Source: Acanthamoeba sp. SK_2022b (lineage: Eukaryota > Discosea > Longamoebia > Acanthamoebidae). Taken from it: a stretch of 64,000 nucleotides of DNA. Of this stretch, positions 47,258-58,068 are shown piece by piece; the first letter of the stretch is position 1; the number at the start of each line of letters is the position of its first letter. Made by a program: the position numbers and the translations under genes. The stretch spans positions 82,796 through 146,795 of the forward strand of contig JANDJZ010000072.1 in the NCBI GenBank assembly GCA_027943245.1, in the 5' to 3' direction. The notes under the pieces are model-generated. The model was given only the letters and a program-made list of their open reading frames with translations, was not told where the DNA came from and searched no databases.

Positions 47258-50200
47258 CACAGAGAGAGAGAGAGAGAGAGAGAGGAAACAATATTCATGT
47301 GTGTGTGAGCTTTGCGCTGAACACATGAACGTACAAACAATGGCAATCAAACCGGAAAGGCACAGGGCACGTACATCGTAGAGGGAGCCAAGGGCCATGT
47401 ACTCCATGACGATACACATCTTGGGCGCCTTCGTTGATGCCGCCATGAACAGCACCACGTTCGGATGTCGCAGCGCCGTCATCACTCGCACCTGATCACA
47501 GCTGCCCCGTGAGCTTTACATGCACTCGGCGGTACAGCAGCGGTGGTGGGGATGGTAGAGGAGGAGGATCACCTCATCCTTGAAGTTCTTCTCCATGTCT
47601 TTGGTGATCTTGTCGGAAGCCATGACCTTGACGGCCACTTCGGTGCCCTTCCACGTGGCCTTGCTCACCTCGCCGTAGCCGCCGGCGCCCAGCTGTTCGC
47701 CGATCTCGAGCTCGTCGTAGTTGATCTCCCAGTCGTCGGACCGGTTGCCCTTGCGCTTGATGATCACCACCAGCACCACGATCAGGCACACCAGCAACGC
47801 TAGCACCACGCACGCCACCGGAATGGCCACAGCTGCACGCCGTCCACCACACAGGGCCTTAAGTCAGACATCGAGACACGGCTGGTTTGCGTGCGTGCAG
47901 CGCGGGTCGAGGGTTTGTGGCAGCAAACCGAGGGTAATGGCAAGCGTGTTCGACGACGAGTCCGAGACGAAGCTCTCGCAGTACTGGCCCTCCCTACCGC
48001 TGTCGCACGCGCACTTGTTGTTGACGCAGGTGCCGGCGTCGGAGCACAGCTGGCCGTCGGACACGCAGTTGGCCACCTGGCTCACCAGCACTCCGTTGCA
48101 CGTGAACGCCTTGAGCTGGTTGAGGAACCGGGCATTCAGCCCCTCGTGCTCGGTGATGAGCACGAATCCTTGCCTAAATGGACATCACCACACCGACAGC
48201 GTCGTGGGCCACAGTTAGCGCCTAGAGTCGCCAAGCGTGGATGGTGGGACGTGCCTGTCGGCGATCTGGACAGCGGGCAGCGAGGTCTGGCTCCAGTAGA
48301 AGAAGGAGGCCAGGGCTGACGCAACGCTGCAGTCGCTCATGGAGCTCTGTCGATAGATAGCCGACGCAAAGGCTGTCACCGGCCAGCTGCCCGTGCCAGT
48401 CCCTGAACATCGTGGGGGGTGCGTGGTTGATGCGTGCTTGAGTCGGCAGGCCAACCCACACTAGACCGGCTGAGCGCAAGAGAGGAGGATGGGAATACCA
48501 AGCAGGAGGCTGCCGACACTAATCGGGGCGTCTTGGTTGAAGTCACGCAGGGCACTGGCCACGGCATCGGCGTTGGGCTTGACCACCTGGCCTGCCACGT
48601 TCTTCATCGACGCCGCACCGAGTTGTTGGACCTTTGGTGCAAATGAGGACGGCTCAGCAAACACCCGTTCCACCAACAAACGCTCCAGTGAGTCGACAGT
48701 ACCTGGTTGATGTCGTTGACCGACCAGAAGGCAAAGCTATTGGACGTCGCGCGAAGTGCAGAGATCACATCGCCCTCTACGATCACCGAACGGTTGTCGC
48801 CCGCACTCTCCACGGGAAACGATACCTGCGAGCCTGCTCCCACCTGGGACATCTCGTCAGCCATTCAGCAGCTCGCATGCATCGCCGGGCTGGCACGGGC
48901 GTGAGTTAAGAACCTGATCAGCGAAATCCGGGACCGTGGCGTTGAGCGCCGTGGTGAAAAGACGAGTCAGCCCTGTCGCAATGGACTGGGTGACGACAAT
49001 GATGGGCTGCGCGGGCAGGGCAGCTGCCACCTCGGCCGAGTTGAGGGCCTGGATGCGCGCGTCGTTCCACATGGTGATGTCGTTGAGGTAGATCCCTGCG
49101 ATGGTGTCAAAGTCCAGCACCAGCTCCAGCCCGGCCAACTCCGGAATATTGTACGCTGCGGGGCCGTACACTGTCAGAGAGAGCAAAAGCTACGCTGCAA
49201 GTCATGGCGGGGGAGGACACGTACCAGGGACGACAGCGTAGGCAGCCAGCGGCATGAGAGCGGCGTCGCTCATGCGAGCGTACCAGCTGTCAGACAGACC
49301 GTCGTTGACGAGGCCAAAGTCGACGTCATAGGTGCTCAGCTGCTGCTTGGCGCTTTCGGATGTGCCCGTAAAGTACTTCATCTTGGTCACGAGCGACGAC
49401 CACGCCACGCTCCACGAGGTCATCAGCGGCAACGGCTCGCCAACGCTGATGACGTAGGCCGTCGAGTAGGCCTTTTGACCGTTGCACTGCACCGTATTGA
49501 GGAGGCTGACGAGCCGCCGCCGCAGGCTCACGTCGAGTGGGGCCACGTTGATATCCGTAGCCACTTGGCTTGCCCTGGAGTTGAATGAAGGTTGACACGT
49601 TCTCAATGTCGTCCAGAGAATGAACAAAGAGCGAGGGGAGTGAGGGTTGCTCGTACGCGTCGTTGGTCTGGAGCCATGCGACGAAGGCCAGCAGCTCCTG
49701 GAAGTTGGTGCAGTCGTAGGTGGTCAGGTTTTGCTTGAGCGACATGTAGCTCATGTAGGCGATGGGCCACGATGCGTTGCCATCGGCGTCGACGATGTCG
49801 ATGGTGAAGTTGCTTTGGCCGTATTCGACGCTGAAGTCGGCCATGGCCGACTGCACCGAGGCCACCGATGGCCTCACAAGTTTGCCGGCCTTGTTGATCA
49901 TGTTCATCCACTTAAACGGGGAAGATACCGTGTCGGCATAGCTCATGAACGTCATGCTGTTGTCGGTGGCCTGACATTGGAGCTCAGTAAACCTGCCGGC
50001 TCAGCGCAACCAACCGCGGGCTTGCGGGCGTACCTTGAGCCATCCCAAACGAGCAGCAGTCGAGCTGCCGGCAGACACGCGCTGTGCGGGCGGCATGCCT
50101 GCCCACGTGCGGTTGGCCGCGGCCAGGGCGGCCTTGAACTCGGGGCTGAAGCTCTCGAGGGCCAGCTTGAGCACCTCGACCAGCGAGATGGCAGTGTTTT

Positions 50201-51127
50201 CGTTGATGCCGATGATGATCTGAGCGTTGGGCAGCTTGCTGGCGAGGGCCGGGTTGAGGTCCTTGAGGCGCTGGTCATTCCAGTGGGTGATGTTGCCCAA
50301 CCATATGAGGCCTAGCGTTTCCCTGTCCACCACCTGCCGCGCAACCCCAGCCACCCCAGGTGGCCTCAAAGTGGTTACCAACCGCGCTGTAGTTTTCTCT
50401 CTACAAAGCCTTGGTTCGCGGGTTGAACGGGAAGGAGGGGTACGATGTTGGGGTCTGAGGGGCTAAGGGCGGTGATGTTGTAGGCCATCAGCATGGCTTG
50501 GCCCACGAGCGGCAGTTGCGCCAGACCTCCGTATTGAACCGAGAGTTCTGGTGACAAACCACGGTCCATCACCAAGAAATCCTGGAGACGCGTGGTGAGG
50601 GAATGTCAGATGCGGAACTTCAGCGCAGGTCAACCAGATCTTCGGGCGATGTGGGGAATAAGAGAGGAGCCTAGGAGGGAGTACGGCGTTGCCGGCGGAG
50701 TAGGCCAAGAAGGCTGGCGTGATGCCCACCCCAGAATAAGATACACTGTACCGAAAGGTCGTTAGCAAACGTTGACCACTACAACGGGAGGAGGAAAATC
50801 GCTACAACACATTCCGGTGCTTGTCAATTTCGTGGTTGCGTATTGCAAATTGGGCTAGCTACGACGGGCACGGAGATGCACCTCACATCGTCGCGGATGA
50901 AGAGGTACGATGGTGTCCACCTGTCGAAGACCGAGACCACGTTCGGCGAGCCCGCACCGTACAGAGCCACGCCGTTGGCTTGGGCGGCTGTACCCATGGG
51001 GCCAAAGGTCAAGGTAGGGGGTAAGTTTTCAAGACTGGTCAAATGGTCGGCTGTGATTACCGTGGTTGGTAACGAGGGCCACCATAATGCCTACAAGGCA
51101 TAGCTTGAGCGCGAAGAGGGTGACCAT
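44653..51127 (-). CDS. Receptor B: inverted paralogue of receptor A (PstS-like, EGF, TM, kinase, cyclase, kinase)
   Basis: The start at 51127 is MVTLFALKLCLVGIMVALVT, a signal peptide. Domains run in the same order as receptor A: PstS-like lobe 1 (NGVALYGAGSPNVVSVFDRW; VVDRETLGLIWLGNITHWND), lobe 2 (AYNIPELAGLELVLDFDTIA), EGF-like (CVSDGQLCSDAGTCVNNKCA), TM (VLALLVCLIVVLVVIIKRKG, ~47820-47750), kinase 1, cyclase (~46440-45900) and kinase 2, ending at 44653. The ectodomain differs clearly from receptor A, but cyclase and kinase 2 are almost residue-identical. Differences there include a longer Gln run before HKLVSLG (seven against five) and one AKS fewer near SNKSAKS. All kinase key residues are intact. 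Introns are about 80% alike or less. One intron carries long CA and GA tracts absent from receptor A. Confidence 0.9.
47180..47283. repeat. (CA)n plus (GA)n microsatellite in a receptor B kinase intron
   Basis: About 38 CA units (one CG interruption) then about 12 GA units. The same intron in receptor A (30040-30143) has no such tract, so the expansion came after duplication. Confidence 0.95.
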
Positions 51128-51538
51128 GGTGCGAGGCCGAGTGGCTACTGTGCGTTGTGACTTGTTGCGATGAATGAGTGAAAGTAACCACGCACAACCA
51201 AAACAACCTCTCCTGGCTAAATCTGACAACGCCAACTCCGGACCAAATTGCGCAGTGCCTAAAGCGACGATCAGGTGCCTCTGCCATTGGCCCAACTCCC
51301 CAACCGTCGGTCTGATCATTCCCCTTCGAGACTCGGTCACACGAGGTTGCGAGTGTACCGTTACTGTTCGAGCACTTTTAGCCTATTGCCCAGACTCCCG
51401 TTGATTTGTAACGATGTTGCTGGAGGCACTTTTGGACTGGTTCATTACCTTGCTACCAAGGACCTGCGCCACCGAGGACAACTGCGCCAATGAGCCCAGT
51501 CGACCTCCTTTCTGCGTTTCTCCCTATTTCGCATTCCG
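51128..51538. other. Divergent intergenic region between receptor B and the Pro-rich gene
   Basis: 411 bp containing both promoters. No gene or named element seen. Confidence 0.35.
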
Positions 51539-51565
51539 ATGATCCAATGTCTAAGAACGCAAGGA

Positions 51566-52342
51566 ATGCAGATTAAGCGGTGGCACGACTATTGGCGGCC
51601 GAGGCCACCCACAAGCTCCAAAGAATTGGAGGCGGCAATACCTGAAGAAAAGATGGAGGACCGAAAGAAGCGAGGCACGGCGCTCGAGCGCAAACAGGCC
51701 CAGGATGACAGGCTTCGAGCAGCCCTCACCGCCCGCGACAAGTTCCGCAAGGCGGTCATCATGGAGCTCATGTTCGCCGAACAGTTGCAGGAGGCCAAGG
51801 GGGCGGCCGTGGACGTGAAAGTGGGGGAGAAAGAAAAGGAGAAGGATAAGGAGACAGAAGCAGCTGCCGTGGAGTCATCGACAGGTCCTGCTCCCGCAGC
51901 AGCGGCTCAGACCAAGCGGGCAGCGCCACCACCCCCGCCTCGCTCGGCCAAGTCGCTACAACAAGCGCCCGCCCCACCACCAGAGGCGGCTGACACGTCA
52001 TCGCCGGCCGGCCAGGCCACGACCCCACCAAACGCCACGACGCTCGACAAGAAAGCCGAGGACAGCCGCGCAGCCAGTCCTCGAGTGTCGACGTGGCTGA
52101 CGTCGACCCCGTCCCTCTCCCCATCGTCCCCGCGCTCGCCTCGTGCGGCGATGCCGGTCTCGCCGCGCTCGTTCTCCCCGTCCTCGGCGCCACCCCCCGC
52201 GCCGACGTCCTTCTCGCCCTCCGCGGCCAATGGGCTGGTGAAGCCCTTCTCGCCGCCTGCCCAGAGAGGCACGGCGGCCACGGCCACGGCCGACTCGCAC
52301 GCGCTCAAGACGCTCCCGCCCATCATAGGTCGACGCAAGTGA
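51566..52342 (+). CDS. Hypothetical coiled-coil and Pro/Ser-rich protein
   Basis: A single open exon; in-frame ATGs occur at 51539 and 51566, and I prefer MQIKRWHDYWRPRPPT. The N-terminal ~80 residues are a charged helix (RKKRGTALERKQAQDDRLRA, ARDKFRKAVIMELMFAEQLQ), followed by Glu/Lys repeats. The rest is disordered: PPPPPRSAK, many SP and SPRSP motifs (STPSLSPSSPRSPRAAMPV), ending LPPIIGRRK. Multiple Ser-Pro sites suggest regulation by proline-directed kinases and PPPPPR an SH3 or EVH1 ligand; both are inference. No known domain. Confidence 0.62.
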   Translation: MQIKRWHDYWRPRPPTSSKELEAAIPEEKMEDRKKRGTALERKQAQDDRLRAALTARDKFRKAVIMELMFAEQLQEAKGAAVDVKVGEKEKEKDKETEAAAVESSTGPAPAAAAQTKRAAPPPPPRSAKSLQQAPAPPPEAADTSSPAGQATTPPNATTLDKKAEDSRAASPRVSTWLTSTPSLSPSSPRSPRAAMPVSPRSFSPSSAPPPAPTSFSPSAANGLVKPFSPPAQRGTAATATADSHALKTLPPIIGRRK

Positions 52343-52464
52343 GCTCTCCGCTATGCGGGCGCAGAGCACGCCATGTAACTATAAAAAGAAAGCTCGATAC
52401 GGGAATCAGCAGAGACCTGCAGTTGCTGTGGGGGGGGGGAGCACAAAGGGCGGTGTGGGCGCTA

Positions 52465-52800
52465 TTACTGATGTGATGGTTGCTGTTCCTTGGCTGTGCC
52501 GGGCTGCGGGGGTTGATCATGGCCCTTGACCTCGCCCGCCGCGCCCTTGTCGTCCGACGACGTGACGTCGGGGTTGGCGTAGCGGCACGTGCCCGAGTCG
52601 CACGCACGCTTGAAGAAGCCCACTACAGGTTGTGTGGAGACGCGCGTAAGGTCACATAACGAGTCACGGTGTGGTGGAGAGGACATGGCAGGGACCAGCG
52701 TCAGGAAACTCACCTTGCTTGGTGAGCACGCCCAGGTTGAAGCAAGCGTCCAGGACTGGTTTATCTGCCGTGCATGCCCTATGATAGAGCTACACCACAC

Positions 52801-52868
<68 letters not shown>

Positions 52869-54124
52869 CGGCACTTGCGTGAATGACGAGCGCGGAGCAG
52901 CGAAGTAGCGACGCCAAGAGTTCTTGCTGTCACACCTTGCCGGCAAGGGGCACGTCCTTGGGGCAGCCGATGCCGTGCTGAAAGAGGTAGCCGAGGTTGA
53001 AGCAGCCGTCGGTCGATCCCGCCTCGCAGGCCAGCGAAAAGAAGTACGCCGCCTCTCTGGCGTTCTCCCTTCCGGTTCCTGCACGTAATTATAAATAAAA
53101 TAATAAGATAAATTCCAATAACAAAACAATTTAAAAAATAGCAAGCCAGACGTTAGTGACATCACGGAGGACGGGCACGACACCGATCATGTGCTTGCGG
53201 TAGAGCTGTGCGAGGTTGTAGCAAGCGTCGGCGTGGCCCTTGGTGCATGCTTGACGGAGAAACGCTGCGGCTCGCGTTGGATTCCTCTCACCGTCCACCA
53301 CTCCCGACATAGACAGCACGCCTGTGCGTGTGCGGTCCATGAGGATGCTGCAATAGGGCACATGAAACGGTGTCGCTGGCGCAATGTCGTACCGAGACTG
53401 TAGCAGCTGGTGGCGTCGTTGTCTTGTTCACAGGCGGTCAGCAAGCGAGCTGTCTTCTCTCGGGCAAACAGAGCACAAGCGGGCAGGTGCTTGGCTCTGC
53501 TGCATCCTCGCTGTACAGGAACCCATCAGCGCCCCCCCCCCCTCAAGTGGTAAGCAAGCCACGCCGCCAGGCAAAGGGCAAGTGGGCCACATACCTTCCA
53601 CCACTCTTGGCTGCCGGTCAGCCAGCCTGCGGCGACACATGCCTCTCCTGTCGAGCTCCGAGTGTTGGAGCGACGCATAACCACTTCACGCAACAACAGC
53701 AGAACGGAGCTGGGGGCCTACCCTCTGCACCGGCATCGTCCACACAAGCCTTAATGGCGTACTTGGCCGCTTTCTTGTCGTTAGGGAGGGGCGCAGGCTC
53801 CTTTCTCTGCTCGCTTTGCCCTTCGCCATCCTCGACTTGCGATGTAATCACATCCTTGCGAACGGAATGGGAGTAGTGCGATTTGGAAGGCGCGTAGTGA
53901 AGAAGAGCTACACGCCAGCAGCTGCCGGCATCTCCGTCACGGCAGCCTCGTTTCCAGGCTGCCCTCGCCTCGCCCTGTCGCTTGTAGCGCGCAAGCAAAT
54001 CACCCAGCCCACGACACGAGGTGTTCGAGGCAGGCTGTTGCACTTCGCTTGCCCGACGGAAGCACTGACGCTGCAGATCCTCCAGCTCGTCCTTCGCTTC
54101 GTCACCTCTCTTGTGGCCCTCCAT
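52465..54124 (-). CDS. Sel1-like repeat protein with paired cysteines (COA7-like)
   Basis: The start at 54124 is MEGHKRGDEAKDELEDLQRQ. Several exons encode Sel1-like repeats whose helices carry the AC...C pattern of COA7/Hcp-type repeats: WKRGCRDGDAGSCWRVALLH, AIKACVDDAGAE, TACEQDNDATSCYSLGTTL, QACTKGHADACYNLAQLY, LACEAGSTDGCFNLGYLFQH (then GIGCPKDV), ACTADKPVLDACFNLG, and FFKRACDSGTCR. Human COA7 has the same disulfide-paired repeats and acts in the mitochondrial intermembrane space in cytochrome c oxidase assembly. The overall repeat count is similar. The C-terminal ~35 residues are Gln/Pro-rich. No presequence is obvious, as in COA7. A (CA)n tract interrupts one intron. Confidence 0.75.
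52802..52866. repeat. (CA)n microsatellite in Sel1-repeat gene intron
   Basis: About 32 CA units on plus; GT on the sense strand. Confidence 0.95.
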
Positions 54125-54192
54125 CTTCCGTTCCGGATAATAACCTCATAAATTGTCATTTTATTATTTTTAAGTAATAAAATGAATTATAA

Positions 54193-55626
54193 TCACGCTG
54201 CCTGATCGGCATAAGCCGAGGGCACGCACAGGCGCTTGATGGCGGCCACCTCGTCGGGGGTGAGGTGGCGCCAGCTGCCTGGCGCGGTGACACCCGCCAT
54301 CCCGAGGTCGCCCAGCCGCACGCGAATGAGCCGGCGAACGATCAGCTCGCGGTCGCTGCACACGCGCACCATTCGTCGGATCTGTCGGTTCTTGCCCTCG
54401 CGTAGCACTATCCTGAACCATTTGGTGCTTTCGCCTTCCTCCTCTTCCTTTCCATTCTCCCTTTGTTCGTTGCCGTTGCTTTCCTCCTCCTCCTCCTCCT
54501 CCTCATCACCGCCGTGCATTCTGCGCTTCTTGTCGGCCGTCGTGCCGCTCTCCCCTCGCTTCCTCTTCCTTTCATCGCCAAACACCTGTTCTTCCTCACC
54601 ATCGTCGTCATCTTCTTCACCTTCGTCTTCGTCATCATCGTCTTCGCCCTGCTTCGCCTTCTTCCTGCTCCTGGCCGTCTGCTTCAGCTCCTTCTTCGTC
54701 TTCTTCATCCGCTGGTTGGGGCTGAGGTAGTCGGCCTCGTTCACCTCCCCGTCTCCGTCTTCTTCGCCGCGGTAGGACGCCCGTTCGCTGCTGTCCGGCC
54801 GCATTATGGCCTCGACTGCGACCGGCGGCAGGATGGGCACCGTGCCCCGCTTGATGGCCTCGCCCAGTCGCATGCGCGCGAGGAAGCCGCCATCGCTGTT
54901 GGTCGTGCTCGACGTAGCGTGGCGGAACGGACGGTTGAGGAGGACCTCGTACTCCTTCTCGTAGCCGCCGGCGCTCAGCATGAGCGGGTTGACGATGGAG
55001 CTGTCGTTGGTGAGCAGCAGCAGGCCCTCCGAGTCCTTGTCGAGCCGACCGACTGAGATGAGCTGGTGCTTGGCGTGAGAGGGAAAGGACGAGGAGGAAG
55101 AAGTGGAAGTGGGAGGCGTGCGGTCGATGAGATTGACCCAGCTGCAGGCGATGCGAGAGTTGGTAGTGCATTCTACTCCGCGCGGCTTGTGGTAAAGCAT
55201 GTAGTAGAGTTCTTTCACGCCTCTCGCCTGGGTAGATAATGAAGATGGCGAGGGAACAGATGGAGCAGTGGCGGTAATCGGCTCGATTGCCGAGCCTGCT
55301 GCGTCATCCACGGTCGATACGATCACTCGTCGAAGCGGTTCATCTACTTGCGTCTCCTCCGTCGTGGAACCGCTGCAATTTGCGCCCATTGCCGCATGAT
55401 CGCGATTTCGTTGATTAATTTCGAGCCGGTCCATCATGACTTCGACCACCGAGCAGTCTAACGAGGATGCGGAAGAGGACACACGCACCTGGGTCGAGAA
55501 GCCGGCCACTTGGGAATCCACCCAAACTCGCCCCTCTGCTATCCATTTCTTTGCCCGCTGCCTTGAGCACACCCCGCGAGACGTGAGCCACTTGGTAATT
55601 ACCAACGAAGCTTCATCTTCAGCCAT
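54193..55626 (-). CDS. RsuA/RluB-family pseudouridine synthase with large acidic insertion
   Basis: A single exon of 477 residues from the ATG at 55626 (MAEDEASLVITKWLTSRG). The N-terminal S4 RNA-binding motif is VCSRQRAKKWIAEGRVWVD. The catalytic core has YMLYHKPRGVECTT and VGRLDKDSEGLLLLTND, where the Asp of GRLD is the nucleophile. The C-terminal REGKNRQIRRMVRVCSDREL completes the RsuA signature. Two insertions are unusual: ~100 residues of Ser/Thr-rich sequence between S4 and core, and ~110 residues of Glu/Asp/Lys runs (EDDDDEDEGEEDDDD) within the core before the REGKNRQ motif. The family modifies rRNA in bacteria and organelles. No clear transit peptide is seen, so compartment is open. 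It sits 68 bp from the Sel1 gene in tandem. Confidence 0.86.
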   Translation of the reverse strand: MAEDEASLVITKWLTSRGVCSRQRAKKWIAEGRVWVDSQVAGFSTQVRVSSSASSLDCSVVEVMMDRLEINQRNRDHAAMGANCSGSTTEETQVDEPLRRVIVSTVDDAAGSAIEPITATAPSVPSPSSLSTQARGVKELYYMLYHKPRGVECTTNSRIACSWVNLIDRTPPTSTSSSSSFPSHAKHQLISVGRLDKDSEGLLLLTNDSSIVNPLMLSAGGYEKEYEVLLNRPFRHATSSTTNSDGGFLARMRLGEAIKRGTVPILPPVAVEAIMRPDSSERASYRGEEDGDGEVNEADYLSPNQRMKKTKKELKQTARSRKKAKQGEDDDDEDEGEEDDDDGEEEQVFGDERKRKRGESGTTADKKRRMHGGDEEEEEEEESNGNEQRENGKEEEEGESTKWFRIVLREGKNRQIRRMVRVCSDRELIVRRLIRVRLGDLGMAGVTAPGSWRHLTPDEVAAIKRLCVPSAYADQAA

Positions 55627-55901
55627 CCCTTTTTCTTCCACTAAAAATAAGAAAATACCTAGTAGGTAAAAAAAAAAAAATAGATTTAAAAAATAAAAAA
55701 GAAGGAAAGCCGGAGGTAGCAAAAGAATGATGGTTTATTGTGTGGCCACAAAGGCAAAGAAGCATCCCTAGGATGACAAGCTAAAGAAAAAACAAAGATA
55801 TGATGAAGTGTTGTGGTGAAGGATCTGGTGGCGGCTTCAGCTTGCTGAACGCCGCGGTAGCATCGACTAGTATGGGTTGGAGAAAGAGCGGCGCTTCTTC
55901 T

Positions 55902-58068
55902 CTAAGGGCAGAATGGCACGTTGATCTGACCGCCGCCCGAGCCGCGCAGGCTCCTAGCCACGATCTGGCCCAGGACGAGACCGTTCTGAAGCGTCACGTC
56001 CGAGTTGGGCGCCAACAGAATGCCTGAATGTAGAGGTTACAGTCAAATGCTGACTCTGAATGGCTGGCGTTTTGGTCTACAAGGTCGTACCGGGGAACTG
56101 GAAGCCCTGGATGACGACCTGGTTGGCCTCGCAGATGTTCCAGATGATCGAGGTGAGGGGGACGGCCCCGATGTCGACGAAGAAGTTTGAGAAGGTCGCC
56201 GTCTGGTTGCCCACAACGTTGATGACGACCTCTCCGACGGTGCTCGGGAAGCCGACCAGGCGCATGCCGGTGGCGCGAGAGAGGTCACTGGCCTGCACGG
56301 TGAACGACTGGGGGCGAGGGCCAGATGTGAGCTTGAGCTATTTGACCGTGCGAAATGGTTGTGCCTTACCTCATTGGCCTGACCAGTTGCCCTAAGCGTG
56401 ATGGCGCCGAAGTCGGCCACCTCGGCGTTGGTGGCGTTGGTGGCATTGGCGGTGCTGCACAAGTTCGAGCTCACGTTCCTCAGCTCGCTCTCGGCAAGAG
56501 TGAAGTTAACTCCGCTGAGCTCGGTCACGTTACCAACCTATCAAGAACACACATACAAAGCACCGGCACCTTGAGGACAGGGCTAGGCGGGTACAAAAAG
56601 CCAATAGCAGCATTACCACGAGACCGGCGCCGTTGAGGAACGAAGGGAGGCTGACAATCGTCGAGTTCTCCGAAGCGAGCAGGTTGCCACAGAACAGAAG
56701 GCCGTTGGAGAAGTCCACGACGCCGGGTCCCTGGGCGATGATGCCGAATCCTCTCGACGCGTTGGCATTGCACACGGTGCGCTGGTTGACGCCGAAGCTG
56801 CTCAAGCGGAGACCACCGCGCACTGCGATGCTGCTCTCGAAATCGCCGTTGGTCATGTCGAGCGAGGGCGCCGTGGCGTTGGCGGACGCGTTGCCGAGAA
56901 TGAACGCGCTGAAGAGATCGATCACGCCTCCCAGGCGAGTGTTGGGCGGGCAGGTGGGGATCGGGCTCGGCGGGGCAGCTGAGGGGATCGCCGAAGCTGA
57001 GGGAATAGGCGATCCAATGACGACAGTGGAGGGTGAAGCGGAAGGGGAGGCCGAGGGCGAAGCAGAGGGCGAAGCAGAAGCCGAGGCTGAGGCAGAGGGC
57101 GAAGCAGAGGCAGAGGGGGAAGCAGAAGCCGAAGCCGAAGCCGATGGCGACGCAGAGATCGAAGGAGAAGGAGAGGCCGAGGCACCAGCAGAGGGCGAAG
57201 CAGAGGCAGAGGCAGAGGCCGAGGGAGACGCCGAGGCCGAGGCAGAAGCTGAAGGCGAAGCAGAAGCCGAAGCCGAGGCAGAGGCCGAAGGAGACGCCGA
57301 AGCCGAGGCAGAGGCCGAAGGCGAAGCAGAAGCCGAAGCAGAAGCCGATGGCGACGCAGACCTCGAAGGCGAAGGGGAGGCCGAGGCACCAGCAGAGGGT
57401 GAAGCTGAAGCCGACGGAGAGATCGACGGAGAAGCGGACGCAGAGGCTGAGGCCGAGGGCGAAGCAGAAGCCGAAGCCGAAGCCGATGCGGAGGCCGAGG
57501 GGGAGGCAGACCGGCTGGGCTTACCAGATGCCGAAGCGGAGGCCGACGGGGAGGCGGAGGCGGAGGCGGAGGCCGATGCCGAAGGAGAGGCAGACCTGCT
57601 CGGCTTGCCAGATGCCGAGGCCGAAGCGGAGGCTGAAGGGGAAGCAGACCTGCTCGGCTTGCCGGAGGCTGAAGCCGAGGCCGACGGAGATGCCGATTGG
57701 CTGGGCTTTCCTGAAGCCGAGGCCGACGGCGACGAAGACTGGCTGGGCTTGCCCGACGGCGACGCAGATTGACTCGGCTTACCCGACGGCGACGAGGACT
57801 GGCTGGGCTTGCCTGACGGCGACGCAGATTGACTCGGCTTACCAGACGGCGACGCAGACTGGCTGGGTTTGCCTGATGGCGATGCAGACTGGCTGGGCTT
57901 GCCGGAAGCTGAAGCCGAGGGGATCGCCGAAGCAGAGGCCGAAGGCTTGACCGGCGAGGCGGAAGGGTACCACCCACCCTGGACACTTACGTCGCCCTGG
58001 TCATCTTGGGCGGAGACGCTGGCTGCCAGCAGGCAGCCCAGGAGAACAACGCTGAGCCAGAACTTCAT
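55902..58068 (-). CDS. Jonah-type secreted cyst-wall protein with choice-of-anchor-A domain
   Basis: The start at 58068 gives a signal peptide, MKFWLSVVLLGCLLAASVSA. Residues ~35-370 are low complexity: SGKPSQSASP units, then long SASASASP runs. The folded C-terminal domain spans four exons: CPPNTRLGGVIDLFSAFILG, RGFGIIAQGPGVVDFSNGLL, FTVQASDLSRATGMRLVGFP, VGEVVINVVGNQTATFSNFF, IIWNICEANQVVIQGFQFPG, then LLAPNSDVTLQNGLVLGQIV and GGQINVPFCP, ending at 55902. The I-W-N...G-x-x-PG-(T/S)-I-L-A-P-x-A/S-D-V motif is the choice-of-anchor-A (CAA) domain of bacterial adhesins. In Acanthamoeba, Jonah lectins with this domain are abundant cellulose-binding cyst-wall proteins. The Jonah assignment is from recall; the CAA fold is visible in the sequence. 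Confidence 0.85.
57020..57960 (-). repeat. Coding minisatellite of Ser-Ala-Ser-Pro and Ser-Gly-Lys-Pro units
   Basis: Imperfect GAGGCCGAAG-type units on the plus strand (AGC/GCC/TCC codons on the sense strand). The antisense frames are open for over 300 codons as Glu/Ala or Arg-rich runs and are not genes. Confidence 0.85.

Noticed and set aside
56633..57772. 379-codon Glu/Ala-rich plus-strand frame
   Set aside because: Antisense of the Ser/Ala/Pro minisatellite in the Jonah-type gene.
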